A stretch of 64,000 bases of DNA from an uncultured Anaerolineaceae bacterium (GCA_927443345.1 CAKMKJ010000025.1:61845-125844), one strand, 5' to 3'; counted from the stretch's first letter, positions 11,490 through 21,209 are shown. Program-made: numbers and translations. Notes: generated by a model from the letters alone, not told the origin.

Positions 11490-11594
11490 TTATGCTCTTA
11501 CACCTTCCCTCTTCCATCCAACCGTAATTTGGCTCTCAATAAGGACGAGAACCAAAATAATGCTAATAAGGACGAGGGAGGTAATGAAGTTCAT
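11490..11594 (-). CDS. branched-chain amino acid operon leader peptide, 34 aa
   Basis: Minus strand ATGAACTTCATTACCTCCCTCGTCCTTATTAGCATTATTTTGGTTCTCGTCCTTATT...GCATAA = [34 protein letters not shown]; run [13 protein letters not shown] is 12 of 13 Ile/Leu/Val. Confidence 0.85.
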   Translation of the reverse strand: MNFITSLVLISIILVLVLIESQITVGWKREGVRA

Positions 11595-11657
11595 CTGTAT
11601 TATTCCGAAAATGTCCGAAATGTTCCTTTATAGAAGTTCAATAAAATTAATTACTTG

Positions 11658-11686
11658 TTTATACAATCCAATAAAGAATATGTCAA
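11658..11686 (-). promoter_or_regulatory. sigma70-type promoter of the ilv-leu operon
   Basis: Minus strand TTGACA (11681-11686), 17-nt spacer, TATAAA (11658-11663). Confidence 0.8.
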
Positions 11687-11717
11687 GCACTTGACGCATA
11701 TTTTAAGATAATTTTGA

Positions 11718-12920
11718 TTAAATATTGATATTTTGTGGCGGCATCTCAACTTTTCTTACCAAAAGAGTCTGATCAAGACCGTAAATGTTGTTGTAATTTG
11801 CCAGTCTCAGTTTGATAATGTCTGTTACCAGCGTGCCGCTACCGATCAAAAGGCGGCCTTTTTTATCAAATACGTTACCCATGATGACCATACCGTTTTT
11901 TACATCATCAATTGAGACCTCGGCGAGGGCAGAGTCTTTCTTGGATCCTATATTTTGTTTGCCATCATTTTCGGTATCGATTAAATCACTAAAAGATTTT
12001 AGCAGATCAGGATCATATTCATTCGCTTGAGTCATTAACCTTTTTAGCGCAGCTTTAGGTTTTGGTTCAATGGTGAGAAATCGATCATAATCAATAACGA
12101 TTTTTAAAATTCGTCCGATTAAGGGGATATCGGTGCCTTTTGGTGTATTCGTGGATTTCTGTCCAACCGGTTGGAACGGGGTTGCCTGATGGAGAATGCC
12201 TTCAGCTATTTTTTCGAGGCGGGGGATGTTTCGCAAAAGATGGTGACCAATTTTTCCCACTGAATCAACCATCTGCCGTTGGTTATCATCCAGAATTCGC
12301 CCTTTCATCCAGGCTTCCAAAACTTCGGGTGGAATGGTTACACATCCAATACGACAAAGAACACCTGCCAGTTCCAATTCCCAGGCGTTGGTTAATCCCA
12401 GTTCAGTGGAAAATTTACGAGTCAAGACACTTATGCGAGTGGATTGAGAAAAAGACTCGGGGTTAATAGCTGCCAGCAGATCAGTAAGAATCTTGATACT
12501 GCCTTTTAATGTGTTTTGCAGTAAATCACGTTCGCTGGTCACGAGTTCGTATTGGCGAATGCCTGCTTTCACCGAGGCAATGAAGTTATCGGGAGCGCAA
12601 GGTTTAAGCAGCAGCCGAAATATTTGTCCAAGGTTAATGGCATTGGTAGCCATTTCAAGATCTGCCACGCCAGACAGGATTATTCGTGTGGCGTCAGGGC
12701 AAATTTCTTGGGCTTCCAAAAGGAATGAGATGCCATCCAGGTTTGGCATACGGTAATCTGAAATTATCAGAGCTACATTTGAGGTTGTTTTTAAAAGTTC
12801 AATTGCCTCAACCCCGTCATTAGCTGTGACAATATCGTAATATTCAGATGAATTCAGTGCACGTGTTAATGAAGATAGAACATTGGGTTCATCATCAACA
12901 AGAAAGATAACCTCTTTCAT
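11718..12920 (-). CDS. response regulator with degenerate HD-GYP-like output domain
   Basis: 400 aa; REC domain FLVDDEPNVLSSL...LIISDYRMPNLDG; RpfG-like output region with HD signature replaced (VLCRIGCVTIP). Confidence 0.75.
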   Translation of the reverse strand: MKEVIFLVDDEPNVLSSLTRALNSSEYYDIVTANDGVEAIELLKTTSNVALIISDYRMPNLDGISFLLEAQEICPDATRIILSGVADLEMATNAINLGQIFRLLLKPCAPDNFIASVKAGIRQYELVTSERDLLQNTLKGSIKILTDLLAAINPESFSQSTRISVLTRKFSTELGLTNAWELELAGVLCRIGCVTIPPEVLEAWMKGRILDDNQRQMVDSVGKIGHHLLRNIPRLEKIAEGILHQATPFQPVGQKSTNTPKGTDIPLIGRILKIVIDYDRFLTIEPKPKAALKRLMTQANEYDPDLLKSFSDLIDTENDGKQNIGSKKDSALAEVSIDDVKNGMVIMGNVFDKKGRLLIGSGTLVTDIIKLRLANYNNIYGLDQTLLVRKVEMPPQNINI

Positions 12921-12947
12921 TATTTTCCCTCCTCGCGAATACAGCCT

Positions 12948-14174
12948 TCAATCAGGTTTTTCACCGGCAAAAATGCGTTGGGCCATATAACGCCATTCCT
13001 CCACCATATGGGAAGCCTTGATTTGTTCCAATAATTGCATATCCATTGGCGGAAGTGTTAAATCGCTTTTATTGTTTGGTCTCTCATCGTAATACAAGTG
13101 GTTCGCAATATAAACACAAAAAATCGAATCCATTTTAAAAGCTGTTTCAGCAATCGGTTTGTGATGAAACGCAACTGCTTTGATTACAGTGCTGGGCAAC
13201 CCCCACAAGCTAAGCATGTATGCACCGATTTCTGCATGAGATGTGCCTAGATAATGATACTCCATTTGAATTTCAGGAATTTTGGTGTTCATAGAAAGAA
13301 GACGATAAAAACCGGGGATATCAGTTTGGATCAACTTGCCGACATCGTGCAAAATTCCTGCCATTTGGGCTTCGTCTTGTTCAGCGCGGCTGAGGTTGGC
13401 AGATACAGCGATCGCGCGTGAAAGATTGCCCACAAAGATGCTGTGCTGCCAAAGTTCTTCAATTGAAAAAGCGCTAAAGGACCTGTTTTGATATTCTGAA
13501 AATACACCTACACTCAAAACGAGCGATTTAATTGTGTTTAGACCCAGAATAGAGAGCGCCTGGTTTAAGTTCGAAACTTTATAAGGGATGCTAAAGAATG
13601 CTGAGTTGACCAATTGCAGAATCTTGGCGGTCATGGCAATATCCATGCTAATGATTTCGCCAACTTTTGCCAGAGTAGGTTGTTCGCGTTCAAACTCTTT
13701 TATTAGCCTGACGTATAAAGTAGGTACACTAGGTAGACTTTTTAAACCGGTGATAATTTTGACAAGTCTTTTGTCAGAGAGTTTATCTCGAAGATGGCAG
13801 GTTTCTTCAACAGCCCCAAAAATGGTTTGAATTTCACAAGGTTTTGCCATTAATTGGTGTGCCAGGCTGGCTGCCCGATAAGCCGATGGTTCTTCAATGC
13901 TGCCAGACATGATCATGCGAATGACTGATGGATAATGTTGAATGACCTGTTCCAATAAATCAATCCCGGTCATGCCGGGCATGCGCATATCTGTAATTAT
14001 TCCATCAATAGGCTGACGACCTAAAATGGTGAGTGCCTCGGGTCCGGTAGTGCAAAAATAAACGTCCCAGGCATAAGCAAATGGTTCAAGCGCGCGTTGG
14101 TAGCCTTTTAAAACATAAACATCGTCGTCAACAAATATGATTTGTCTTTTTTTATTAATCACGGGTTTCCTCAA
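12948..14174 (-). CDS. response regulator with HDOD domain
   Basis: 408 aa; REC IIFVDDDVYVLKG...IITDMRMPGMTG; HDOD region LPSVPTLYVRLIKEF...QLVNSAFFSIPYKVSNLNQALSILGLNTIKSLVLSVG. Confidence 0.85.
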   Translation of the reverse strand: MRKPVINKKRQIIFVDDDVYVLKGYQRALEPFAYAWDVYFCTTGPEALTILGRQPIDGIITDMRMPGMTGIDLLEQVIQHYPSVIRMIMSGSIEEPSAYRAASLAHQLMAKPCEIQTIFGAVEETCHLRDKLSDKRLVKIITGLKSLPSVPTLYVRLIKEFEREQPTLAKVGEIISMDIAMTAKILQLVNSAFFSIPYKVSNLNQALSILGLNTIKSLVLSVGVFSEYQNRSFSAFSIEELWQHSIFVGNLSRAIAVSANLSRAEQDEAQMAGILHDVGKLIQTDIPGFYRLLSMNTKIPEIQMEYHYLGTSHAEIGAYMLSLWGLPSTVIKAVAFHHKPIAETAFKMDSIFCVYIANHLYYDERPNNKSDLTLPPMDMQLLEQIKASHMVEEWRYMAQRIFAGEKPD

Positions 14175-15801
14175 TTTCTGAATTCGCGATGGGTAATTCT
14201 ATTGTAAAAGTAGTACCAATATTTTCTTCAGTTGAAACATGAATAGCGCCGTGATGGTGATTAACAATTATATTATAAGCTAAAGAAAGGCCTTGCCCGG
14301 TTCCTTTGCCAACATCTTTGGTGGTAAAAAAGGGATCGAAAATCCGGTTAACAATCGAATCTGGTATTCCGCAGCCTGTATCTGTTATGGCTATTAACAC
14401 TTTGTCTCTTTCAAGACTTGTCTTAATGCGTATCTTGCCTGTTTCTTTATCGGTTTCTTTTTGTTTTTCTTGAATTGCATGGGTGGCATTAACGATCATA
14501 TTTAACAAGACCTGATTGAGTTCATCAATTCTGCATAATACCATTGGCAGGTTTGGGTCTAATTCTGTTTCCAAATCAGCGCAGTATTTCCATTCATTTC
14601 GCGAGATGGTGACAGTGGTTTGAACACTTTTATTGATATCAGAATAAGCCTTCCCTTTTTGGGAGGGATGTGAGAACTCTCTAATCGCTAATACTATTTT
14701 CCGAACACGGTCAAGACCTTCATAAGATTCTGCAATAGCTGCAGGGATCTCATTGTTGAGATTATCTATTCGTTGGCTGTTTCTGAAATCTAATACTTCT
14801 TTTGCTTTCTGGTTAGTGGATGCAATTGATTTAAGAAATTGGGTTTGTCTCTGGTCAACTTCAATGTAGGTTTCAAGTGCGTGTTGAACATAATGGAGAT
14901 TGTCCCCCAAATATTGAATAGGTGTATTGATCTCATGTGCAATACCGGCAGCTAATTGACCGATGGATTCCATTTTTGATGACAACATGGATTGTGCTGC
15001 AAGACGTTCTTTCTCAGTAACATCATCAAAAACCAATACATAGCCTGCATGGGTTTGCTGGTCAACCCGAATTGGTGTGATTTTTCCGGATATCAAAAGT
15101 TTTTTATTGGTTTTGGTGAGCAATACCGGCCGATGATGTACTGTTTTAATATCAAAATTTTTGTCAATTTCTAATAGATGTGAGATTGGATCTTCGAGAA
15201 TCTGATTCGTTTTCTCGTCCAGAATTCTTAGTATTTTTTTTGCGGGTTTTCCGACCGCTTCGAGTTTGGAATACTCGGTGATTTGCTGAGCGGCATTATT
15301 AAATAAAACAATTTCTCCAGAAAGGCTTATGGTTACAATTGCCTCTCCAATACTTGCCAGCGAAATGGATAAGATTTCTCTCTCTCGAGCAAGTTGCTCT
15401 TCAACCAGTCTTTTTTCTTGCCGCGCTTGCTGATATTTTTGTGCTTCCTGAACAATCATCAGAATGCTTGAAATCTGGTCTTTATTAATAATATTAGAGA
15501 CACCTGCTTTGATACATTCAATCGCTTCAAATTCAGAAATTGTCTCAGTAAGGATAAAAAAGAGGGTATCAGGAAAAGTTTTTTTTGTTTCGGTAATGGC
15601 AGTAATGCCATCAAAATTTTTATGAAGAAAATCAGTAATCACAAGATCAGGTTTAAATTCCGTTATCGATCTTATGAAGGCATCAATTGAGTCGACGTAC
15701 ACTGATAAAAACCGAAAATTCTCATTATCGAGTTCGGCTGCAATTATCGATTCTTCGTTTTCAAAACCAAGGATATTTAATACACGATAGAGTTGGGTCA
15801 T
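14155..15801 (-). CDS. sensor histidine kinase (N-terminal REC, PAS, HisKA, HATPase)
   Basis: 548 aa; REC-like [17 protein letters not shown] region, phosphoacceptor [21 protein letters not shown], ATPase [38 protein letters not shown]. Confidence 0.88.
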   Translation of the reverse strand: MTQLYRVLNILGFENEESIIAAELDNENFRFLSVYVDSIDAFIRSITEFKPDLVITDFLHKNFDGITAITETKKTFPDTLFFILTETISEFEAIECIKAGVSNIINKDQISSILMIVQEAQKYQQARQEKRLVEEQLAREREILSISLASIGEAIVTISLSGEIVLFNNAAQQITEYSKLEAVGKPAKKILRILDEKTNQILEDPISHLLEIDKNFDIKTVHHRPVLLTKTNKKLLISGKITPIRVDQQTHAGYVLVFDDVTEKERLAAQSMLSSKMESIGQLAAGIAHEINTPIQYLGDNLHYVQHALETYIEVDQRQTQFLKSIASTNQKAKEVLDFRNSQRIDNLNNEIPAAIAESYEGLDRVRKIVLAIREFSHPSQKGKAYSDINKSVQTTVTISRNEWKYCADLETELDPNLPMVLCRIDELNQVLLNMIVNATHAIQEKQKETDKETGKIRIKTSLERDKVLIAITDTGCGIPDSIVNRIFDPFFTTKDVGKGTGQGLSLAYNIIVNHHHGAIHVSTEENIGTTFTIELPIANSEIEETRD

Positions 15802-16172
15802 TGGCTATGGCGCTCTATTCATCAGTAATCAGTACTTGCTTGTAGTTCTCATTGTGTTTTGAAAACTTTCAAATATAACTTGTTTGGATTTGTAACTATT
15901 TACACCAAGATGATAACATGCTTGTTTGTCTTTTTGTTCAGTAAAAAAATATAATATCAACCGGAATTGCCCAAATCGATTCATTTCTATGAGTATCAAA
16001 CACAGGATCATGTACTAATTCTCTTGAATTGACAAGAAGCTGTTCATCGCCCCTTAACCATCACTTTACAATTCAATTGTGTCCCCGGTTTTAGACTCAG
16101 GCATGGCCAGCATCGTCGAATCTGTATTCACGTTCTTCTCTAGAAACATTATTTGAAGAATATAATAAATAA

Positions 16173-17357
16173 TTATCCGTTTTGCTCTTTTTGAGGAGTG
16201 TAAATTAACTGTTTGACAGAGATGCCACCGTTAACCAAACGGATGGTTCTTTCCGGTTTTGGCAGTGCCATATTGGCAATTAATTGATCGTCATTGCATA
16301 GAACAGAGGTATGCCAGGTCGTAAAGTTTTGTTTGAGAATTGATCCAAAGCGTGCATATAAATCGCGCAGGTCTTTATTTTCGCTGACTCTTATGCCGTA
16401 GGGCGGATTGGTGACAATCCAACCAGTTGAAGCAGGTGATTCAAGGAGCGAGACCGCCTGGCACACAAATTGGATGTGGTCTTTTTGCCCAGCCCTGGCC
16501 GCATTGGATTTTGACATTTCAATGGCACCAGCATCGCGGTCGTAACCAAACAAAAGAGGAGATTCTTTCAGAATTTGTTTCTTTGCCTGATCCAAAATAT
16601 CGGTCCATAACGCTTTGGCATAAATCGGCCAATTGGTAAACCTGAAAGAACGATTGATGCCAGGGGCAATATGTTGCGCCATCATGGCTGCTTCAATTGG
16701 AATGGTGCCTGAACCACAAAAGGGATCAATCAACGGAGACATACCATCCCAGCCTGATGCCATGATCATACCAGCAGCCAGGTTTTCGCGCAGCGGAGCT
16801 TTGGCTACAGCCTGACGGTAACCTCGTTTATAGAGCAGTTCGCCAGATGAATCAAGGCTGATTGTGCAGTTATCGTTGACCAGTCTTACAAGAATGATCT
16901 GACCTTCTGAGGATAGCACTGTTTTCTTGCCTGAAGCAGAGAAATGGTCGTCAATTGACCCTAAAATCCGCTCAGCCACTGCATCTGAATGGTAAAGTCT
17001 TGATTTATGGCAGGTTACCTGGATGGAGACATTTTGACCAGGGACAAGATATTTCGCCCATTCAAACTTGGATGCTTTCTTGCGCAATTCAGCAAAAGTG
17101 ATGGCTTTGAACTCACCAAGTCGCACAGTGACTCGGCTGGCTGTGCGCAAGTGCAGATTGGCCTTGTAGACATGTTCAATCGGACCTTCAAATTCCATGC
17201 CTCCGGTGTCTTCGCCAATAGTGTGAATAACCTGGTTATCTTCATCTTTTTTGAGTTTTACTCTAACAAGTCCGAGTTGTTTGTATTCCGCGGCCAGCAT
17301 GGGTTCCAATCCAGGAGGGCAGGAAACGTAAAAGTGTAGTTTTTCAGAATTAGTCAT
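16173..17357 (-). CDS. THUMP-domain class I SAM-dependent RNA methyltransferase (RlmL N-terminal-domain-like)
   Basis: 394 aa; YVSCPPGLEPMLAAEYKQLG, DPFCGSGTIPIEAAMMAQHIAPGINRSF, IVTNPPYGIRV. Confidence 0.85.
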   Translation of the reverse strand: MTNSEKLHFYVSCPPGLEPMLAAEYKQLGLVRVKLKKDEDNQVIHTIGEDTGGMEFEGPIEHVYKANLHLRTASRVTVRLGEFKAITFAELRKKASKFEWAKYLVPGQNVSIQVTCHKSRLYHSDAVAERILGSIDDHFSASGKKTVLSSEGQIILVRLVNDNCTISLDSSGELLYKRGYRQAVAKAPLRENLAAGMIMASGWDGMSPLIDPFCGSGTIPIEAAMMAQHIAPGINRSFRFTNWPIYAKALWTDILDQAKKQILKESPLLFGYDRDAGAIEMSKSNAARAGQKDHIQFVCQAVSLLESPASTGWIVTNPPYGIRVSENKDLRDLYARFGSILKQNFTTWHTSVLCNDDQLIANMALPKPERTIRLVNGGISVKQLIYTPQKEQNG

Positions 17358-19132
17358 CGTGGTCTCCTCTGAGGCCTGGATTTATTCGCGTAGCCATTTT
17401 CGGGTTTGGGGGTTCTCAAAGATTCAGTTTTACTTGTACCGGTCGCAGCAGGTTTCGCTATCAATTCTTTTTGAGATACTTTGCGGGCGGTGTTCTTTTC
17501 AACAAAAATCGTTTCACCAGTGAAAGGATCTTTTTCGGTATAGTACATCACGCTGGCATAAGTGGAGGGGGTTGGGGTGAAGACTTGAACCTGTTCAGGC
17601 GTCAAATGGAGTTTGGTGGTGACAAATTCTTTGAGCTGCTTCATTTCTCGATCACTACTACCTGGGTAAGCTGCGATCAAATAATAGGTGAGATATTGAT
17701 CTTTGCCTGCTTCATAGGTTAGTTTTTCAAACATCTTTTTAAATTTTAGCAGCGATCCGACAGTGGGTTTACCCATCATTTTTAAGACATAAGGGTCGGC
17801 ATGTTCAGGTGCAACTTTAAGCTGCCCTGAAGTATGGTGAGCAACGATTTCTTTTAGGTAGGTTAATCCATTTTGTTTGTCTGCCAGCACCATATCATAA
17901 CGGATGCCCGAACCAACAAAGACTTTTTTGATACCGGGTATCTGTCGAACTTTGGTCAATAAATCCACTTGTGGGTTGTGGTCAATTTTCAAAACGGGGC
18001 AAATATCGGGGAATAAGCAGCGTTTATCAGAGCATGCACCATTATGTAATTTTTTGGAACATTCTATGGCATACATATTGGCAGTTGGCCCACCCAGATC
18101 ATTGATGATGCCTTTAAATTTAGGGTGTTTGGTGAAAGCTTCTGCCTCTGCCAGGATGGAGGCTTCACTGCGAGACGCAACCGTGCGGCCTTCGTGGACG
18201 GCGATGGCGCAAAAGTTACATTCGCCATAGCAACCTCGGTGGGTTGAGATGGAGAAGCGGATGGTTTCAAGCGTTTTAACAGACCCCTGTTTTTCATAAT
18301 AAGGGTGCTGGTCACGTTCGTAAGTGAGTGAATAAATTTTGTCCAACTGGGGCTGAGTGAGGGTCAAAGCAGGCGGGTTCTGAACAAAATAGCGATCTCC
18401 CTTTTGTTGGGCTAACCCTTTGGCAGAGATGGGATCGTTATTTTGATAAAAAAGGTGATACATTTTAGTAAAAGCGCTGTGATCAGTTACACATTCTTCA
18501 TAAGAGGGCAGCGCAATGTAACCCTCTGGTGCTGACTTTGCCAAATAGCACAATCCGCGGATGGATAATGGAGATTTCTTCTCTTTGAATGACCTGGCAA
18601 GTTCAACCGTGCTGGTCTCTGCCATTCCGTAGAGTATATAATCCGCTTTGGAGTCAAAAAGCACCGGGGCGCGCAGTTTGTCGGTCCAATAATCATAATG
18701 GGTGACGCGCCGCAGGCTGGCTTCAATTCCGCCCAGAACGATAGGGCGGGAGTTCTTGAAAAAACGCTTGATTAGGTTGGTATAAGCAATCACTGCCCTG
18801 TCAGGCCGGCGGTTATTTTCTCCACCAGGCGTGAAATCGTCAGAACGTCGTTTTCGTAGCGTCGCGGTGTAATTCGCAACCATTGAATCAACGGTGCCGC
18901 CAGTGACACCCCAGAAAAGGGTGGGTTCTCCCAGGCGAGAAATATCAACATCGGATGTGATATCCGGTTGGGCAATGATGCCCACGCGAAAGCCTGCTTT
19001 TTGCAGTACCTTGCCAATTACTGTGACACCGGAATATGGGCTGTCTATATATGAATCGCCGCTGATCAAGATGACATCCAGTTCGTGCCATCCCAGTGCG
19101 GTCATTTCCTCTTTAGTGGTCGGTAAAAACAA
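17354..19132 (-). CDS. YgiQ family radical SAM protein
   Basis: 592 aa; WHELDVILISGDSYIDSPYSGVTVIGKVLQKAGFRVGIIAQPD, STHRGCYGECNFCAIAVHEGRTVASRS; ATGA overlap with the downstream methyltransferase. Confidence 0.92.
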   Translation of the reverse strand: MFLPTTKEEMTALGWHELDVILISGDSYIDSPYSGVTVIGKVLQKAGFRVGIIAQPDITSDVDISRLGEPTLFWGVTGGTVDSMVANYTATLRKRRSDDFTPGGENNRRPDRAVIAYTNLIKRFFKNSRPIVLGGIEASLRRVTHYDYWTDKLRAPVLFDSKADYILYGMAETSTVELARSFKEKKSPLSIRGLCYLAKSAPEGYIALPSYEECVTDHSAFTKMYHLFYQNNDPISAKGLAQQKGDRYFVQNPPALTLTQPQLDKIYSLTYERDQHPYYEKQGSVKTLETIRFSISTHRGCYGECNFCAIAVHEGRTVASRSEASILAEAEAFTKHPKFKGIINDLGGPTANMYAIECSKKLHNGACSDKRCLFPDICPVLKIDHNPQVDLLTKVRQIPGIKKVFVGSGIRYDMVLADKQNGLTYLKEIVAHHTSGQLKVAPEHADPYVLKMMGKPTVGSLLKFKKMFEKLTYEAGKDQYLTYYLIAAYPGSSDREMKQLKEFVTTKLHLTPEQVQVFTPTPSTYASVMYYTEKDPFTGETIFVEKNTARKVSQKELIAKPAATGTSKTESLRTPKPENGYANKSRPQRRPR

Positions 19133-19172
19133 TGCAGTTTCCTTGATTAATTGGACTATCAGTATATCACGG

Positions 19173-19210
19173 CCAAAAAAACGAAACGTCCGGCAAGCGC
19201 CGGACGTTGT
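19173..19210 (-). terminator. intrinsic terminator
   Basis: Minus strand AACGTCCGGC-GCTT-GCCGGACGTT, then CG and a T run; 3' of the 19217-19552 gene. Confidence 0.8.
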
Positions 19211-19216
19211 CAGAAT

Positions 19217-19552
19217 TTATTTGTTTTTAAGTCGCTTGCCATGCCAGAATTGCTGCCAACTGCCTCCGCTTTTCTGCAATGCTATGAAGGTGTAAAGGCT
19301 GCCGGTAAAAAATCCCAATGTGAGCATCAAGAATACCCAGATGATCGATGGAAGTACTGATTTTTCGCGATAGACGATCCACATTGAGAAGAGAATAAAT
19401 CCCACATAGAGATCCACCATGGATACAATCCCCCAGGGCATGGCTAATAATTTTGCTCCTTCTGAAGCAAAATCACCATTGATGAATGCCCATGAAATCA
19501 CACCGGTCATTGCCAGAATGCCGAGGAACGAAATAATTTTGGCCAGTTTCAT
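19217..19552 (-). CDS. small integral membrane protein, DUF1475/DUF2834-like
   Basis: 111 aa with several hydrophobic segments; MVDLYVGFILFSMWIVYREKSVLPSIIWVFLMLTLGFFTGSLYTF. Confidence 0.6.
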   Translation of the reverse strand: MKLAKIISFLGILAMTGVISWAFINGDFASEGAKLLAMPWGIVSMVDLYVGFILFSMWIVYREKSVLPSIIWVFLMLTLGFFTGSLYTFIALQKSGGSWQQFWHGKRLKNK

Positions 19553-20351
19553 TTAACCTCACTTTGTATGGATTTTCTGGGGAACCAGGGGATAAAAGCG
19601 CTGGTAGTCTTGATGTATTCGCTATAGCCTGGTTTGGTATCTTTCAAGGTTTTTTCAAGCAAGGCTACTCCTGAAACTTTAATCAAGAAGAGGGTCATGA
19701 TGATTGGGCTGAAAATGCTCCACCATCCGCTTGCTGCAAGGGCAAATAAGTAGAAACCCCACCATTGGCCAGAATCACCAAATAATTAGGATGACGGGTC
19801 AAACGCCAGACTCCGGTATTGAGGATGCGTCCCTTGTTGGCTGGATTGCTTTTAAAGGTTCTTAATAGTTGACCGCCAGCGGTTTCAAAGTAAAAGCCTA
19901 TGAACCAAAGAATAACACCTGCATAATCCAGCAGGGTAAGTTTTGCCGGTAGGGTTGAATACTGGCCTGCTAATAACGGCACTGAGATAAGCCACATTAA
20001 GAAACCTTGCAGGATAAACACCTGAAACAAGCTTCTAATCCACCAAATCTTTCCATGTTCACCGCGCCACTTCTGGTAGCGAAAATCCTCTGGTTTGCCC
20101 CAGTTTCTGGTCAATATGTGAATAGTTAAACGCAGTCCCCATATTGTGGAAAGCCCAACAATTATTAACTTTCTTGCTAAGAAACCATCAGGTGTCAGAA
20201 AAAAATAAACCCAGGCTGAGATTACAAAGCCGAATCCCCAAAAAATATCAACAATGCTGGCGTTTTTGACTAGAAGACTGAAAATCCATAAGGTAAACAT
20301 CAATCCAAAAATGACCGCACCGGCGGTTAAGAAAATCATGATCATGCTCAT
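19549..20351 (-). pseudogene. DUF1295 (steroid-reductase-like) membrane protein with one apparent frameshift
   Basis: Frame from 20351 reads ...LNTGVWRLTRHPNYL then shifts; adding one nt near 19779-19783 gives GDSGQWWGFYLFALAASGWWSIFSPIIMTLFLIKVSGVALLEKTLKDTKPGYSEYIKTTSAFIPWFPRKSIQSEVK* ending in an ATGA overlap with the next gene. Confidence 0.8.
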
Positions 20352-20369
20352 GACGTCTCTTTTCTTTGC

Positions 20370-21209
20370 TTAAGAAGCTTTTATTGCCACGAAGCCGACG
20401 GCACCAGGTCCAATATGTGAACCAATGACGGGGGTGACCTCCATCGAATAAGCATCTGCTATCTGCGCGCACATTTGTTTCGCCTGGGTCCGTAATAGTT
20501 CTGCTCTTTCACCGGCGTTTGTGTGCACCAGTGCGATGGATTCGATAGGGCCGAGTGATTGCAATGTGTTAAGTAAATGACGAATAGCGCCATTGCTGGT
20601 CCGTGCGGCTTCCATGGCAACTTGCCCTGCGTTCATTTTCAAAACCGGTTTGATTTGCAAAAGACTGCCAAAGCCCGCTTTTAAGCGTGAAATACGTCCG
20701 CTTCTTTGCAAGAATTTTAGTGTATCCAAAGCAGCAAAGGTATACGTCCGTTGAGCCAAATCTTTTAACTTTGAAAGAATTTCTTCAAGACTTTTGCCTG
20801 CTTCCGCCATTTTTGCAGCAGCTTCAACAATCAAACCAGTACCGAGACTGAGATTACCCGGATCGAATGTTTTGACCACGATGTTTTCCATGGCTTCTGC
20901 AGACAACACCGCCACATTATAGATTCCACTCAACGTGGATGAGATATGAATTGATATTATTTTGGTAGCCCCTTCATCCATCAATTTCTTATAGGCGCGC
21001 GCAAATGTGCCGATGGCAGGGGCTGAAGTTGTAGGAGGCGTTTCATAATTTGGTAGTTTTTCGTAAAACTCTTTACGGCTGATCTCGATACCGTCTAAAA
21101 AACTGCCATCTGTAAAGTTAATATAAGCCGGTATAACGGTGATGCCATATTTCTCAATGATTTCGCTAGGCAGATCACAGGTACTGTCAGTAACAATTTT
21201 AATAGTCAT
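20370..21209 (-). CDS. DegV family (fatty-acid binding) protein
   Basis: MTIKIVTDSTCDLPSEIIEKYGITVIPAYINF...TTSAPAIGTFARAYKKLMDEG; start at 21209 has upstream GAGGGAAAA. Confidence 0.9.
   Translation of the reverse strand: MTIKIVTDSTCDLPSEIIEKYGITVIPAYINFTDGSFLDGIEISRKEFYEKLPNYETPPTTSAPAIGTFARAYKKLMDEGATKIISIHISSTLSGIYNVAVLSAEAMENIVVKTFDPGNLSLGTGLIVEAAAKMAEAGKSLEEILSKLKDLAQRTYTFAALDTLKFLQRSGRISRLKAGFGSLLQIKPVLKMNAGQVAMEAARTSNGAIRHLLNTLQSLGPIESIALVHTNAGERAELLRTQAKQMCAQIADAYSMEVTPVIGSHIGPGAVGFVAIKAS

Noticed and set aside
11404-11600. T-box riboswitch upstream of ilvD
   Set aside because: No T-box consensus (AGGGUGGNACCGCG-like) or specifier stem visible; the BCAA-rich leader peptide explains the terminator better
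11298-11694. Plus-strand ORFs over the ilvD leader (11298-11633, 11422-11694)
   Set aside because: They are antisense to the promoter, leader peptide and terminator and have low-complexity, non-protein-like composition
15829-16172. 370-bp intergenic region with a 60-aa ORF and small palindromes (e.g. ACAATTCAATTGT), possible IS remnant
   Set aside because: No terminal repeats, transposase similarity, tRNA or strong hairpin that I can support; ORF has no RBS and odd composition
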